From: CAVONB01 sp963697205
GTDB lineage: Bacteria; Pseudomonadota; Alphaproteobacteria; Rhizobiales; Hyphomicrobiaceae
Length of the DNA stretch: 64,000 bases
Direction of reading: 5' to 3'
Assembly (NCBI GenBank): GCA_963697205.1
Contig: CAVONB010000017.1
Span: 1 to 64,000 of the forward strand
The position numbers were made by a program, and so were the translations under genes. The notes under the pieces are model-generated. The model saw nothing but the letters and a program-made list of their open reading frames with translations. It was not told the origin of the DNA and did not search any database. Positions 44,863 to 54,030 of this stretch are shown here, piece by piece (position 1 is the stretch's first letter; every line of letters starts with the position of its first letter).

Positions 44863-44890
44863 AAGGCGCCGGGGTGGGTCCCGGCGCCTT
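44863..44890 (-). terminator. Rho-independent terminator
   Basis: AAGGCGCCGGG...CCCGGCGCCTT at 44863-44890 lies 52 bp after the outer-membrane barrel gene, with a short T-rich run on the minus strand. Confidence 0.75.
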
Positions 44891-44941
44891 GGACGGTGGC
44901 GTTTTCCAGAGAGTGTCGTGTGGTCTGAGCCGCCCGTTGGG

Positions 44942-45643
44942 CTATTTCAGCGGCTCGTAACCGGCGTCGTAGAATTGGCCCCAGCGATGATCGTGGCCGA
45001 CCTTGAACTTGAAGCCGACGCGGACGATGTCGGCGTCCGTGTCGAGATCGAAGCCAAGCCCGGCGCCGGGGAGATTGTTCCAGGTGTCGAACGTCGTGTG
45101 GATGTACTCTGCGAATGCGATGATGCCCCAGCGGGTGCCGAGGTCGTACTCCAGGCCGCCGCCGACGGCGTAGCCGGCCACCGCGTGCGAGGTGCTCAGC
45201 CGGTTCGTCGAGGTCGGCGTCGCCACGGTGCGCTTCAAGTCGAGGCCGGCCCAGGCGAAACCGGCCGTGCCGTAAACCATCAGTTCGGGCGTGACGAACA
45301 GGCCGAGGCGTCCGCGCAGCGTCGACAGCCATTGCAGGTGCAAGGGCCACATGCCGTTCAGGTCGCCGCTCATGTCGCCGATCGAGACGTCGGCCTCCGC
45401 GCCCAGCAGCAGGCGACGGTTGAAGACGTAATCGTAGCCGGCGGACATGCCGAAGGTGGCGCCGTCGAGATTGGCATCCCGGCGGCTGGGGTTCTTCGAG
45501 CGGGCATCCATCCAGGTGCCGCCGTCGAAGACGCCGAATTTCAATAGGCCCTGACCGTCGTAATGCTGCGCAGATGCAGGCGCAACGAATGCCAGACACA
45601 GTAATGTAGCAGCAGCGAGCCGCGATAGGAGCGTAAGAACCAT
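44942..45643 (-). CDS. Outer-membrane beta-barrel protein (porin/OmpA-like fold)
   Basis: The 233-residue product has a signal peptide at about 1-23 ending ASA, then alternating beta strands, for example FGMSAGYDYVFNRRLLLGAE, LMVYGTAGFAWAGLDLK and WGIIAFAEYIHTTFD, and a C-terminal aromatic-containing strand. The layout fits the small eight-stranded opacity/OmpA-like barrels of alphaproteobacteria. ATG 45643 follows GAGAGGATC. Function unknown. Confidence 0.8.
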   Translation of the reverse strand: MVLTLLSRLAAATLLCLAFVAPASAQHYDGQGLLKFGVFDGGTWMDARSKNPSRRDANLDGATFGMSAGYDYVFNRRLLLGAEADVSIGDMSGDLNGMWPLHLQWLSTLRGRLGLFVTPELMVYGTAGFAWAGLDLKRTVATPTSTNRLSTSHAVAGYAVGGGLEYDLGTRWGIIAFAEYIHTTFDTWNNLPGAGLGFDLDTDADIVRVGFKFKVGHDHRWGQFYDAGYEPLK

Positions 45644-45867
45644 TGCGATCCTCTCAAACGAGTTCGCCGGCTCGTGCGCAGAAACTTCGAATCGAATCCG
45701 GTCTTGAGATTGATAGCATATTCGTCCGGGGCAGGAGCGCCGGTACACAGAATTGGTCGGGTCACTGCATCGTGGTGTGACGGATGCGACACAATGTTGG
45801 CGCGCGAATGGGTGCGGGCGCGCAGGCGACGGAGTTTTTCACAGTTGCCGATGCGGCTAATCCACAC

Positions 45868-47241
45868 TCATGTGGCTGGCGGCACCCACTTTTCGCGCAG
45901 GGTGACCAGTTCTTCGGCCGCGCTGGGGTGTAACGCCATCGTGGCGTCGAAGTCGGCCTTAGTCGCGCCCATGCGCATGGCGATGGCGGCCATCTGCACG
46001 ATCTCGGCGGCGTCGGGGCCGAGAATGTGACAGCCGACGACCTTGCCGGTATCGCCGTCGACGATCAGTTTCATCAGCATCCTTTCGTCGCGTCCCGCGA
46101 GGATCGCCTTCATCGGCCTAAAGCGCGTCTTGTAGATATCGACCGTGCGGCAGCGCTCGCGGGCCGTGTGCTCGGGCATGCCGACGGTGCCGATCTCCGG
46201 TGTTGAAAAGACGGCTGTCGGGATCCAGGCGTGATCGACCGACCATGTCTTGTTGCCGAACTGGGTGTCGGCGAAGGCGTGACCTTCGCGAATGGCGACG
46301 GGGGTGAGGTTGAACCGGTCGCAGACGTCGCCAACGGCAAAGATGCTCTCGACGTTGGTGCGCTGGGCCTTGTCGACGACGACGTGGCCGTTCCAGCCGA
46401 GCGTGACGCCGGCCGCCTCTAGGCCGAGGCCAGCGACGTTGGGGCTGCGGCCGATGGCGAACATGACGTGGTCGCTGGTGAGCGTCGCGCCGCCCTTGAG
46501 CGTGGTGACAAGTCCGGCAGCGGTTTTGTCGATCCGCGTGAAGACCTCGCCGGTGACGATCTTGACGCCGCGCTTTTGCATCTCCGTGGTGACGTCGTCG
46601 CGCAGGTCCTCGTCGAATCCGCGCAGCACCTTCTCGCCGCGATAGACGAGCGTGGTGTCGACGCCGAGGCCGTTGAACAGTCCGGCAAACTCCAGCGCGA
46701 TGTAGCCGCCGCCCGCGATCACGATGCGCTGCGGTAGATCGGCGAGATGGAACGCCTCGTTGGAGGTGATCGCGTGCTCGATGCCGGGCAGCTTGTCGTC
46801 GACGTTGGGACGCGCGCCGGTGGCGACGAGGATCGTCTTTGCGGTGAGGGTGCGACCGGTGTCGGCGAGGCGGATGGTATTGCGGTCGGCGAGCGTGGCG
46901 CGGGTATGGAAGAGTTCGACGCCGGCGCGCTCCAGGTTGCGGCGGTAGATCTCCTCGAGCCGGCCGATCTCCTTGTCCTTGTTGGCGATCATTCTGGCCC
47001 AATCGAAGCGCGTTTCCCCGACAGTCCAGCCGAAGCCTGCGGCGTCCTCGAACTCGTCGCGGAAGCGGCTGGCATAAACCAGCAGCTTCTTGGGCACGCA
47101 TCCGCGGATGACGCACGTGCCGCCGAAGCGGAACTCCTCGGCGACGGCGACCTTGGCGCCGTGGGTGGCGGCGATGCGCGCGGCGCGGACGCCGCCGGAG
47201 CCGGCGCCGATGACGAAGAGGTCGTAGTCGTAGGTGCTCAT
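45868..47241 (-). CDS. gor: Glutathione-disulfide reductase
   Basis: The 457-residue flavoenzyme keeps glutathione reduced with NADPH. FAD-binding GAGSGGVRAAR lies at residues 12-22, the redox pair Cys43/Cys48 in GTCVIRGCVPKK, the NADPH-binding IVIAGGGYIALEFAG in the middle, and the C-terminal catalytic His-Glu pair in ALHPSAAEELVT. It is last in the minus-strand set rpiA, DUF2059 gene, small helical gene, gor, with a gap of seven bases before it. Oxidative-stress control is plausible but not visible. Confidence 0.95.
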   Translation of the reverse strand: MSTYDYDLFVIGAGSGGVRAARIAATHGAKVAVAEEFRFGGTCVIRGCVPKKLLVYASRFRDEFEDAAGFGWTVGETRFDWARMIANKDKEIGRLEEIYRRNLERAGVELFHTRATLADRNTIRLADTGRTLTAKTILVATGARPNVDDKLPGIEHAITSNEAFHLADLPQRIVIAGGGYIALEFAGLFNGLGVDTTLVYRGEKVLRGFDEDLRDDVTTEMQKRGVKIVTGEVFTRIDKTAAGLVTTLKGGATLTSDHVMFAIGRSPNVAGLGLEAAGVTLGWNGHVVVDKAQRTNVESIFAVGDVCDRFNLTPVAIREGHAFADTQFGNKTWSVDHAWIPTAVFSTPEIGTVGMPEHTARERCRTVDIYKTRFRPMKAILAGRDERMLMKLIVDGDTGKVVGCHILGPDAAEIVQMAAIAMRMGATKADFDATMALHPSAAEELVTLREKWVPPAT

Positions 47242-47248
47242 GGCGGTC

Positions 47249-47662
47249 TCACGATGCTCTGAAGCGGGCGTTGATCTGTTGGACGAGAGTCGTCTGGTAG
47301 ACGCGTAGCGGTTCCTTGACGGCTGTGGCGAGCTGGGGAGACAGCGACTTGAAGCGCGCGGAATGCTGGAAGCGGGCGAAGTCGTGCAGTTCCTCCAACG
47401 TGAGGTGCGCGATGCAGAATGTGGTGAAGGCGTCGTGCAGTCCCTCCAGATAGGCGGTCACGGCGGGGCCGTCGGGGGCAGCGTAGGCGGCGAGGAAGCG
47501 GTCGAAGTCGTCGAGGCGCTCGGCCGGCAATTCCGAGCGCATCACCTCGCGCGCTGCACGGCTCATCTCGGCGACCGCCGCCAGCGCGTTGTCCTCGGCG
47601 CGTGTCGCTGCGAGGACGTGGGCTGCGGCGGTGCGGCGCGCGGCTTCCTCGGCAGCGCTCAC
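47249..47662 (-). CDS. Small helical protein, DUF2059-like
   Basis: The 137-residue product starts at a GTG that overlaps the stop of the preceding gene by four bases, evidence for coupled translation. It is entirely helical and charged, with no signal peptide. Its C-terminus (TLEELHDFARFQHSARFKSL) has the F..F.S pattern of DUF2059 proteins, so it may be a cytoplasmic or truncated paralogue of its neighbour. Function unknown. Confidence 0.6.
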   Translation of the reverse strand: MSAAEEAARRTAAAHVLAATRAEDNALAAVAEMSRAAREVMRSELPAERLDDFDRFLAAYAAPDGPAVTAYLEGLHDAFTTFCIAHLTLEELHDFARFQHSARFKSLSPQLATAVKEPLRVYQTTLVQQINARFRAS

Positions 47663-48177
47663 AACTCCACGCCCCGCTTCTTCAATTCTTTCTTCGCCTC
47701 CTCCTCGATCTCGCGGCCGAGCTTGAGCCCCCAGCGCTGGCCTATCACCATCGAGCGCTGTGTGATGCCTGGCAGGGCGGAGACGAGGCGCTGGCCGGCC
47801 GGCGTGCGATAGAAGTCGATGATCGCGCGCATGTCCTCCATGGAGAACGTCTCGGCATAAAGCGCGGCGACCTCGTCGATCATCTCGTTCTTGCGATCGG
47901 CAAAGCGGGTGGCGAGCTTGTCGATGACGTCGACGATTACAGCGCGCTTGTCGGGGGCGACGGCAGTGAGCGACTGGGCCATCTGGGCCAGCATCATCGG
48001 CATGATCGCGTCGATGACCTTGGCGGAGCCGGCGAGCTCCAGCAGCTCGCGGGCAACGACGAGCTTGCCGTCGCCGGCGGGTTTCTGGGCCCATGCGGCA
48101 GGTGCGAGGAGGATGCCGGCAGCGATGACAAGCACGGCGGCGACCGCAGTGCGCAGCGAACGCAAAGAGGATTTCAT
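47659..48177 (-). CDS. DUF2059 domain secreted protein
   Basis: The 172-residue product has a signal peptide at about 7-31 ending WAQ and then the DUF2059 pattern, with IDEVAALYAETFSMEDMRAI followed by IDFYRTPAGQRLVSALPGIT. DUF2059 proteins are periplasmic and of unknown function; the placement between rpiA and gor recurs in Hyphomicrobiales. ATG 48177 lies 16 bp after rpiA. Confidence 0.85.
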   Translation of the reverse strand: MKSSLRSLRTAVAAVLVIAAGILLAPAAWAQKPAGDGKLVVARELLELAGSAKVIDAIMPMMLAQMAQSLTAVAPDKRAVIVDVIDKLATRFADRKNEMIDEVAALYAETFSMEDMRAIIDFYRTPAGQRLVSALPGITQRSMVIGQRWGLKLGREIEEEAKKELKKRGVEL

Positions 48178-48193
48178 GCCACCTCCCGGGGGG

Positions 48194-48895
48194 TCACGAG
48201 ACGTCTCCAAGGACCGTCAAGCCATCGGCGCCGGCAACGACGGCCGCCGTAGCGATGCCGATGAACAGACCATTCTCCACGACGCCAGGGATCGCCTTCA
48301 AGGCGGCGTCGAGGGCTTCGGGGTCCTCGATGCGGCCGAACGCGCAGTCGAAGATGTAGTTGCCGCCGTCGGTGACGACGGGCTGGCCGTCGGCGCCGGT
48401 GCGCAGGACGATGCGTCCGCTGCAGCCGACCTCGGCGGACAACTCCGTGATCAGCTCCGCCGTCGAAGCCTGCCCGAAGCGGACGACCTCGACCGGCAAC
48501 GGGAATGTGCCGAGCGTGGGCACGAGCTTGGTGCGGTCGGCGATGACCACCATGCGCTCGGAGGCGACGGCGACGATCTTTTCCCTGAGCAGTGCGCCGC
48601 CACCGCCCTTGATGAGGCGCAAGTCCTCGTCGAGTTCGTCGGCGCCGTCGACCGTCAGATGGAGGCGCGGGGTGTCGTCGAGGGTGGTGAGGGGGATGCC
48701 GAGGGTGCGTGCCTGGGTGTGGGTGCGCTCGGATGTCGGCACACACAGCACGTCGAGACCGTCGCGGACGCGGGCGCCGAGCAGCTCGACGAAATGGGCC
48801 GCCGTCGATCCGGTGCCCAGGCCGAGCCGCATGCCGGGCTGAACCATGTCCAATGCCCGTTGGGCGGCTTGTCGCTTCCAGGTGTCCGGGCTCAT
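48194..48895 (-). CDS. rpiA: Ribose-5-phosphate isomerase A
   Basis: The 233-residue enzyme interconverts ribose 5-phosphate and ribulose 5-phosphate in the pentose phosphate pathway. Typical motifs are LGLGTGSTAAHFVE at about 24-37, LHLTVDGADELDEDLRLIKG with the catalytic Asp residues, GGGALLREKIVA with the key Glu and Lys, and TDGGNYIFDC near the C-terminus. It is first in the minus-strand operon that ends with gor, which fits joint NADPH and pentose metabolism. Confidence 0.96.
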   Translation of the reverse strand: MSPDTWKRQAAQRALDMVQPGMRLGLGTGSTAAHFVELLGARVRDGLDVLCVPTSERTHTQARTLGIPLTTLDDTPRLHLTVDGADELDEDLRLIKGGGGALLREKIVAVASERMVVIADRTKLVPTLGTFPLPVEVVRFGQASTAELITELSAEVGCSGRIVLRTGADGQPVVTDGGNYIFDCAFGRIEDPEALDAALKAIPGVVENGLFIGIATAAVVAGADGLTVLGDVS

Positions 48896-49203
48896 GTCCG
48901 TCTCGGCTGTTGTTCGGCCCCATTCCTAGGCCGAGATGCCGTTGGAGGGAAGCCGTTCGCCGCGCCATCGTCGGGTGGCTCGCGCGGCCCATGCTGGGCA
49001 GGCCGGCATGGCGGGGCTATTGTGGTGGCAGATGCTGAGGCGATGGCATCGATCAAGGGGGCGGCAACTGTTCAGGCCCGGTTCATGGCCGGGGCACTAG
49101 GGTGGCAGACATCGAAGAGGGGTTCCCTGAGGCGCCATGCGCTGGCGGGATCGCGTGGCCACAACGAGGGCCGCGCAGGCACGAGAGGAGCAAAGTCCAC
49201 GCA

Positions 49204-49500
49204 ATGACCCGGTCTCGCACGTTGACGGCTCTGTCTGTGGCGCTTGGCGCTGCAAGCGTGGCTTTGGCCCTGGCGCCGACTGATGCCTCCGCACAGGCGA
49301 ACTGCCAATGGTATGCGACGACTGCGCTTAAGCAGCAGCAGGAGAATGTCCGGCTGGCCTGCGGCTTCAAGGGCGATGCGTGGTCGAGCGATCTGAGGGA
49401 GCATACTCGCTGGTGCGCCAGTGTGTCGCCGGATGCCTGGCGCAATGCCGCCAAGGATCGCGACAAGCAGCTGGCCGATTGCGCCGCCAAGAAGCGCTGA
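49204..49500 (+). CDS. Small secreted protein with four cysteines
   Basis: The 98-residue product has a signal peptide at about 8-31 ending ASA and a mature part with Cys in ANCQW, RLACGF, RWCASV and ADCAA. Two disulfides are likely. No family is recognised. ATG 49204 lies at the end of AGGAGCAAAGTCCACGCA. The 308-bp gap between it and rpiA shows no gene. Confidence 0.65.
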   Translation: MTRSRTLTALSVALGAASVALALAPTDASAQANCQWYATTALKQQQENVRLACGFKGDAWSSDLREHTRWCASVSPDAWRNAAKDRDKQLADCAAKKR

Positions 49501-49806
49501 GTGGCGTTCACCTCTCCCTGACATGGATGCAATGGCGGCCGCCAGAGGCACTGGCGGCTTCCGGCTCGGCACTCTCCAAGAGTTCGGCCTAGAGACGGAT
49601 TTCACGGACGGGGACCGGCGGACCACGCGCACGGTGCCGGTCGGCTGAGCCCGGCGATGGCCAGATTGGGTCTCGGGATCGGGTGTCTGGATTCGGTCTC
49701 GGGGTTCGGACTGGAATTCAGTCTGGCCGGACTTGTCGCGTGCGCCTGCCCTGGGGCACTGTTGCCCGCCGCCCGCGTCGCGGCCGGCCACGAGACGGGA
49801 GGGCCC

Positions 49807-50514
49807 ATGCCGAAATACGAACGTATCGTCATCCTGACTGGCGCGGGGCTGTCCGCCGAATCCGGGATCGCCACCTTCCGTGACAAGGACGGCATCTGGT
49901 CGAAATACGACGTCAACGAGGTCGCGACGCCGGAAGCCTATGCGCGCAACCCGACAAAGGTGCTCGACTTCTACAACATCCGCCGACAGGGCCTCAGGGG
50001 CAAGACGCCCAACGCCGCGCACATGGCGCTGGCGCGGCTTGAAGCCGAGCACGCGGGCGAGGTCGTCGTGGTCACGCAGAACATCGACAACCTGCACGAG
50101 ATGGCGGGCTCCAAGCGCCTGATCCACATGCACGGCGAGCTGCTCAGCGCGTGGTGCCGGAAGTGCGACACGCGCCAGCCGTGGGACGGCGATCTCTCCG
50201 TGGATCTGGCGTGCCCGAGGTGCGCCAAATCGGGCGGGATGCGGCCCGACATCGTCTGGTTCGGCGAGATGCCCTACCGGATGGAAGAGATCTACGAGCA
50301 CCTGGCTTACGCCGACCTGTTCGTTTCGATCGGCACCAGCGGCAATGTCTATCCGGCTGCCGGGTTCGTCATGGCGTGCCGCGAGCATGGCGCGCATGCG
50401 GTGGAATTGAACCTGGAGCCGTCGGAAGGGGCCTCGTTCTTCCACGAGGCGATCCACGGCCCGGCGACCTCCGTGGTGCCGGCGTTCGTGGAGCGGGTGC
50501 TGCGCCGAGCCTAG
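49807..50514 (+). CDS. cobB: NAD-dependent protein deacylase (Sir2/CobB)
   Basis: The 235-residue sirtuin removes acetyl or longer acyl groups from lysine using NAD. Motifs are GAGLSAESGIATFRDKDGIW at about 12-31, TQNIDNLHEMAG, the catalytic His in IHMHGEL, and four zinc Cys in CRKCD and CPRC. The spacing IRRQG (in place of the class III Tyr-x-x-Arg) should be checked to predict acyl preference. ATG 49807 gives the normal start; the longer frame from 49657 is not sirtuin-like. Confidence 0.93.
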   Translation: MPKYERIVILTGAGLSAESGIATFRDKDGIWSKYDVNEVATPEAYARNPTKVLDFYNIRRQGLRGKTPNAAHMALARLEAEHAGEVVVVTQNIDNLHEMAGSKRLIHMHGELLSAWCRKCDTRQPWDGDLSVDLACPRCAKSGGMRPDIVWFGEMPYRMEEIYEHLAYADLFVSIGTSGNVYPAAGFVMACREHGAHAVELNLEPSEGASFFHEAIHGPATSVVPAFVERVLRRA

Positions 50515-50542
50515 AGTGCTTCCGACTTTCGTCGCTGTTGTT

Positions 50543-50590
50543 TTTCGCTCGCGGCGCGCAGTGCCTCCGCGAGGGCGGCCTGTTCGGCCG
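50543..50590 (+). repeat. Interspersed GC-rich repeat, copy 1
   Basis: TTTCGCTCGCGGCGCGCAGT continues with GCCTCCGCGAGGGCGGCCTG and TTCGGCCG. Copies 2-4 at 50631, 52501 and 52601 share this layout. Confidence 0.8.
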
Positions 50591-50630
50591 TCGCGCAGTC
50601 GCGCTTTCGCACCTGACGGTGCGGTTTGAT

Positions 50631-50670
50631 TTTCGCTCGCGGCGCGCAGTGCCTCCGCGGGGGCGGCCCG
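50631..50670 (+). repeat. Interspersed GC-rich repeat, copy 2
   Basis: TTTCGCTCGCGGCGCGCAGT then GCCTCCGCGGGGGCGGCC. Near-identical to copy 1 over about 38 bases. Confidence 0.8.
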
Positions 50671-50713
50671 TCCGCTCCGCGCATCGGCCGATCCTGTTGC
50701 TGATCACTGTTCG

Positions 50714-51736
50714 TCAGTGTGCCGACGGGGTCCACACCACGTCGTCGATGCGGGCGGCGCCGGTGGCGAGGAGGATGAGGCGGTCGAAACCGAGCGCGCA
50801 GCCCGATGCAGCGGGCATCAGCGCGAGGGCTGCGAGGAAGTCGTCGTCGATGGGGTAGCGCTCGCCGTAAATGCGTTGTTTTTCATCCATCTCCGCCTCG
50901 AGGCGGCGGCGCTGCTCGGCGGGGTCGGTCAGCTCGCCGAAGCCGTTGGCGAGTTCCACGCCGCAGGCATAGAGCTCGAAGCGCTCGGCGACCTGATCGT
51001 CGTCGGGCGCGCGGCGGGCGAGTGCGGCCTCGCTCGCGGGATAGCGTGTCAAAAGCGTCGGTGCGCCGATGCCGAGGGCGGGCTCGATCATGGTGACGAG
51101 GCGGCTGAAGAGAGCGGAGACCGTTTCGTCGCTGGCTGGCGTGTGTCCGAGGTGGCGGGCCAGTGCCGATAGGGTGTCGAGCGTCAGGGGCGCGCCGGCC
51201 GGCAAGCCGAGGTGGCGCTCAAAGGCGCGTTGAACGCTGATGGGCACCGGTTCAAGCCGGGTGTCGACGACGCGGCCGCGCCAGCTCCACACGGGATTGT
51301 CGGTCGCCTCGGCCGCGATGCGCACGAGGCTCGCGCAGTCGTCCCACAGCGTCTCGTAGCCGGCGCCGGACCGGTACCATTCCAGCATCGTGAACTCGGG
51401 CGCGTGCAGGGGGCCGCGCTCGCGGTTGCGGAACGCGGGTGCGAACGTGAAGATTTTCTGCTCGCCGGCCGCCAGTAGCTTCTTCATGGCGAACTCGGGG
51501 CTAGTGTGCAGGTAGCGCGGGGCGCGTGCGAGGTCGGTGCCGACGAGCTCGGTGCGGAAGGCGTGGAGATGGGTTTCGTTGCCGGGCGAGATCTGGAGGC
51601 AGGCGGTTTCGACCTCGATGAAGCCTTCGGCGGCAAACCAGGCGCGGATTGCGGCCTTGATGCGGGCGCGCGCCAGCAACAGGGGGCGGCGGTCGGCGTG
51701 GACGTGGGGCGTCCACCAGGGGGAGGGGGTGGTCAT
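50714..51736 (-). CDS. epmA: EF-P beta-lysyltransferase EpmA (GenX/PoxA)
   Basis: The 340-residue enzyme is a truncated class II lysyl-tRNA synthetase without the anticodon-binding domain. It attaches lysine (beta-lysine in E. coli) to a conserved lysine of EF-P. Class II motifs are present: motif 2 with FTFAPAFRNRERGPLHAPEF and motif 3 with GCALGFDRLILLATGA, and the N-terminal PLLLARARIKAAIRAWFAAE with FIEVETACLQISPGNETHLH. It is divergent from efp, whose Lys34 is the target. The aminomutase EpmB is not in the window. Confidence 0.94.
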   Translation of the reverse strand: MTTPSPWWTPHVHADRRPLLLARARIKAAIRAWFAAEGFIEVETACLQISPGNETHLHAFRTELVGTDLARAPRYLHTSPEFAMKKLLAAGEQKIFTFAPAFRNRERGPLHAPEFTMLEWYRSGAGYETLWDDCASLVRIAAEATDNPVWSWRGRVVDTRLEPVPISVQRAFERHLGLPAGAPLTLDTLSALARHLGHTPASDETVSALFSRLVTMIEPALGIGAPTLLTRYPASEAALARRAPDDDQVAERFELYACGVELANGFGELTDPAEQRRRLEAEMDEKQRIYGERYPIDDDFLAALALMPAASGCALGFDRLILLATGAARIDDVVWTPSAH

Positions 51737-51911
51737 CTGGCTGTCATCGGTCGGCTATCGCAGGCGGCTGGCGGCGAGGGCGCTGCGTGCCGCGCGGCTC
51801 TTTCCCTCGGCCCGGGGAAGGGGTAAGAAGCGGCGGGCTTTACCGGGCCGCCCGTGCCGCCGACGGATGCGTCGCCGCGGGCGGTTCCCCTTTTTCAACG
51901 GAGAGACGATC

Positions 51912-52481
51912 GTGGCCAAGGTTATCGCAAGCTCGATCCGCAAAGGCAACGTCCTCGACCTCGACGGTCGGCTTGCGGTCGTGCTGCACGCGGAGAACAT
52001 CCACCCAGGCAAGGGTACGCCGGTGACGCACCTGGAAATGCGCCGGATCGCGGACGGCGTGAAGGTGACCGAGCGCTACCGCACGACCGACCAGGTCGAG
52101 CGCGCCTACCTCGAAGAGAAAGACTTCAACTATCTCTACGAGGACGACATGGGCTTCAACTTCATGCAGCCGGAGACGTTCGACCAGATCTCGCTGTCCA
52201 AGGATCTTCTGGGCGACAGCGCGCAGTGGCTGCAGGAGGGCATGACCTGCAACGTCAGCCTGCACGAAGGCAATCCGGTGTCGATCGAGCTGCCGCCGCG
52301 CGTGACGTTCGAGATCGTGGAGGCGGACCCGGTGGTCAAGGGTCAGACGGCCTCGTCGTCCTACAAGCCGGCGCGGCTCGCCAATGGCGCCCGCGTGATG
52401 GTGCCGCCCTATATCGAGAGCGGGACGCGCGTCGTCGTTTCGACGGAGGACGGCTCGTTCGTGGAGCGCGCGAAGGACTAG
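51912..52481 (+). CDS. efp: Translation elongation factor P
   Basis: The 189-residue three-domain EF-P rescues ribosomes stalled at polyproline. The target lysine is Lys34 in NIHPGKGTP, in the N-terminal loop, suitable for EpmA. The GTG start at 51912 follows ACGGAGAGACG. The middle and C-terminal OB domains are complete. It is divergent from epmA, with a 175-bp gap that should hold both promoters. The proline-rich proteins here (the type I transporter N-terminus, the J-domain protein) are plausible EF-P clients. Confidence 0.96.
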   Translation: MAKVIASSIRKGNVLDLDGRLAVVLHAENIHPGKGTPVTHLEMRRIADGVKVTERYRTTDQVERAYLEEKDFNYLYEDDMGFNFMQPETFDQISLSKDLLGDSAQWLQEGMTCNVSLHEGNPVSIELPPRVTFEIVEADPVVKGQTASSSYKPARLANGARVMVPPYIESGTRVVVSTEDGSFVERAKD

Positions 52482-52500
52482 CGTGTTTGCGACTTGTTTA

Positions 52501-52560
52501 TTCGCTCACGGCGCGTAGCGCCTCCGCGGGGGCGGCCTGTTCGGCCGGGCCGCCTTGCGG
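52501..52560 (+). repeat. Interspersed GC-rich repeat, copy 3
   Basis: TTCGCTCACGGCGCGTAGCG then CCTCCGCGGGGGCGGCCTGT and TCGGCCGGGCCGCC. Lies 20 bp after efp. Confidence 0.8.
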
Positions 52561-52600
52561 CCTCGACCGCTTCGCGGTCGGCAAGTGGCGCACCGGCTTA

Positions 52601-52663
52601 TTCGCTCATGGCGCGCGGCGTCTTCGCGGGGGCGGCCTGTTCGGCCGGGCCGCCTTGCTGCTT
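52601..52663 (+). repeat. Interspersed GC-rich repeat, copy 4
   Basis: TTCGCTCATGGCGCGCGGCG then TCTTCGCGGGGGCGGCCTGT and TCGGCCGGGCCGCC. Shares its 3' half with copy 3 exactly. Confidence 0.8.
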
Positions 52664-52718
52664 GTCGGCCTCGATTCCATCAAAATCTGAACAGCAATAA
52701 GCGCCGCTGCCGTGCGGC

Positions 52719-53639
52719 TCACGCGCCGATGCTGTCGATACTCAGGAGCTCGTCGGGCTTGGCGACCAGGTCGATCGCCATGCGAATCGCCACCGCCAGC
52801 ACGAGAAGGGCGAGGCCGAAGCGCAGCTGCTCGGCCTTCAGGCGCTCGCCCATAACGATGCCGTATTGGGCGCCGATCACGCCTCCGATCATCAGGATGG
52901 CGCCCAGCATGATGTCGACGCTGTTGTTCAGGGTCGACTGCAGGATGGTCGTAGCGGCGGTCACGAACACGATCTGGAACACGGAGGTGCCGATCACGAT
53001 GCGGGTCGGCACACCGAGCAGGTAGACCAGCGCGGGCACCAGGATGAAGCCGCCGCCGACGCCCATCAGGGCCGTCAGCGCGCCGACGAACGCTCCCACG
53101 CTCAGCAGGGGCAGGACGCTCATATAGAGTTTCGATTGCGGGAAGCGCACCTTCATGGGCAGGCCCTGCACCCAAGTGTGCTGGCCGCCGCGTCGGTAGG
53201 AGCTCGACGGGCTGATCGTCGCCTTGCGCCAGGCGTGAGCGCCCTCGATCAGCATCAGCGTGCCGATGACGCCTAGGATGACGACGTAGATCAGGGAGAT
53301 GGACAGGTTGAGCTGGCCCATCGCTCTGAGGATCTGTTGCAGCTTGATGCCAAGCGCGGTGCCGACGAGTCCGCCGATCAGCAGATAGAGTCCGAGCTTC
53401 ATGTCGACGTTGCCGCGCTGCCAGTGCCCGAGCGCGCTGGAGACGGAGGAGGCCACGACCAGGCTGGCGCCGGTGCCGACGGCGATGGGCGGGGGCACGC
53501 CGATGAAGATCAGCATCGGCGTCAGGATGAAGCCGCCGCCGATGCCGAACATGCCGGACAGGACGCCGACGGCGAGCCCCATGCCGAGAAGCAGGAGCAC
53601 GCTGATGGGCATTTCGGCGACGGGCAGATAGATCTGCAT
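52719..53639 (-). CDS. TSUP family (TauE/SafE-like) anion permease
   Basis: The 306-residue product has about eight to nine membrane helices in two related halves, each opened by a Gly-rich segment: GVLSGMFGIGGGFILTPMLI and GALTALMGVGGGFILVPALV. This internal repeat is the TSUP signature. Members export sulfite or sulfonates or related organosulfur anions; the substrate is unknown here. Monocistronic. Confidence 0.9.
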   Translation of the reverse strand: MQIYLPVAEMPISVLLLLGMGLAVGVLSGMFGIGGGFILTPMLIFIGVPPPIAVGTGASLVVASSVSSALGHWQRGNVDMKLGLYLLIGGLVGTALGIKLQQILRAMGQLNLSISLIYVVILGVIGTLMLIEGAHAWRKATISPSSSYRRGGQHTWVQGLPMKVRFPQSKLYMSVLPLLSVGAFVGALTALMGVGGGFILVPALVYLLGVPTRIVIGTSVFQIVFVTAATTILQSTLNNSVDIMLGAILMIGGVIGAQYGIVMGERLKAEQLRFGLALLVLAVAIRMAIDLVAKPDELLSIDSIGA

Positions 53640-54030
53640 CTTCGGCGGTCGGTGCGTCCGGTCGGTCGATCAGAACTGTGCGGTTGGCGCAGGCGGCGCG
53701 GAGTGCGCCGTCGTTGCCGGTCGGGAGAGCCTGGCATCGCCCCGATCGCACCGCATGTGCCGCGCGCGAACGCACGGCATGAGGGCAGGGGATGTCGTTC
53801 CGCTAAAGTGCCACGGTTGGGGGCCGGTGGAAAGCTGTTCGCGGATTTCGGGTTGGACGGGTTCTCGACGGGCGCCAGATCTCACTGTCTTTCGGTGGTC
53901 GGGTCTAGCGGGCGTGCGGCCCCGGCCGCTGGTGGCGCTGCGACAGGCCCCGCCCTGGGTCCGTGCCCTGGGTCCGTGCGCTGGGTCTTTGCGTCGGGCT
54001 CTGCGCGATCCAAGCGTTTGATCCAGAAGG
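53640..54030. other. Gene-free 390-bp gap
   Basis: No convincing gene or RNA is visible. A short imperfect repeat, CCTGGGTCCGTGC, occurs twice at about 53947-53970, with a third partial copy after it. Confidence 0.5.
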
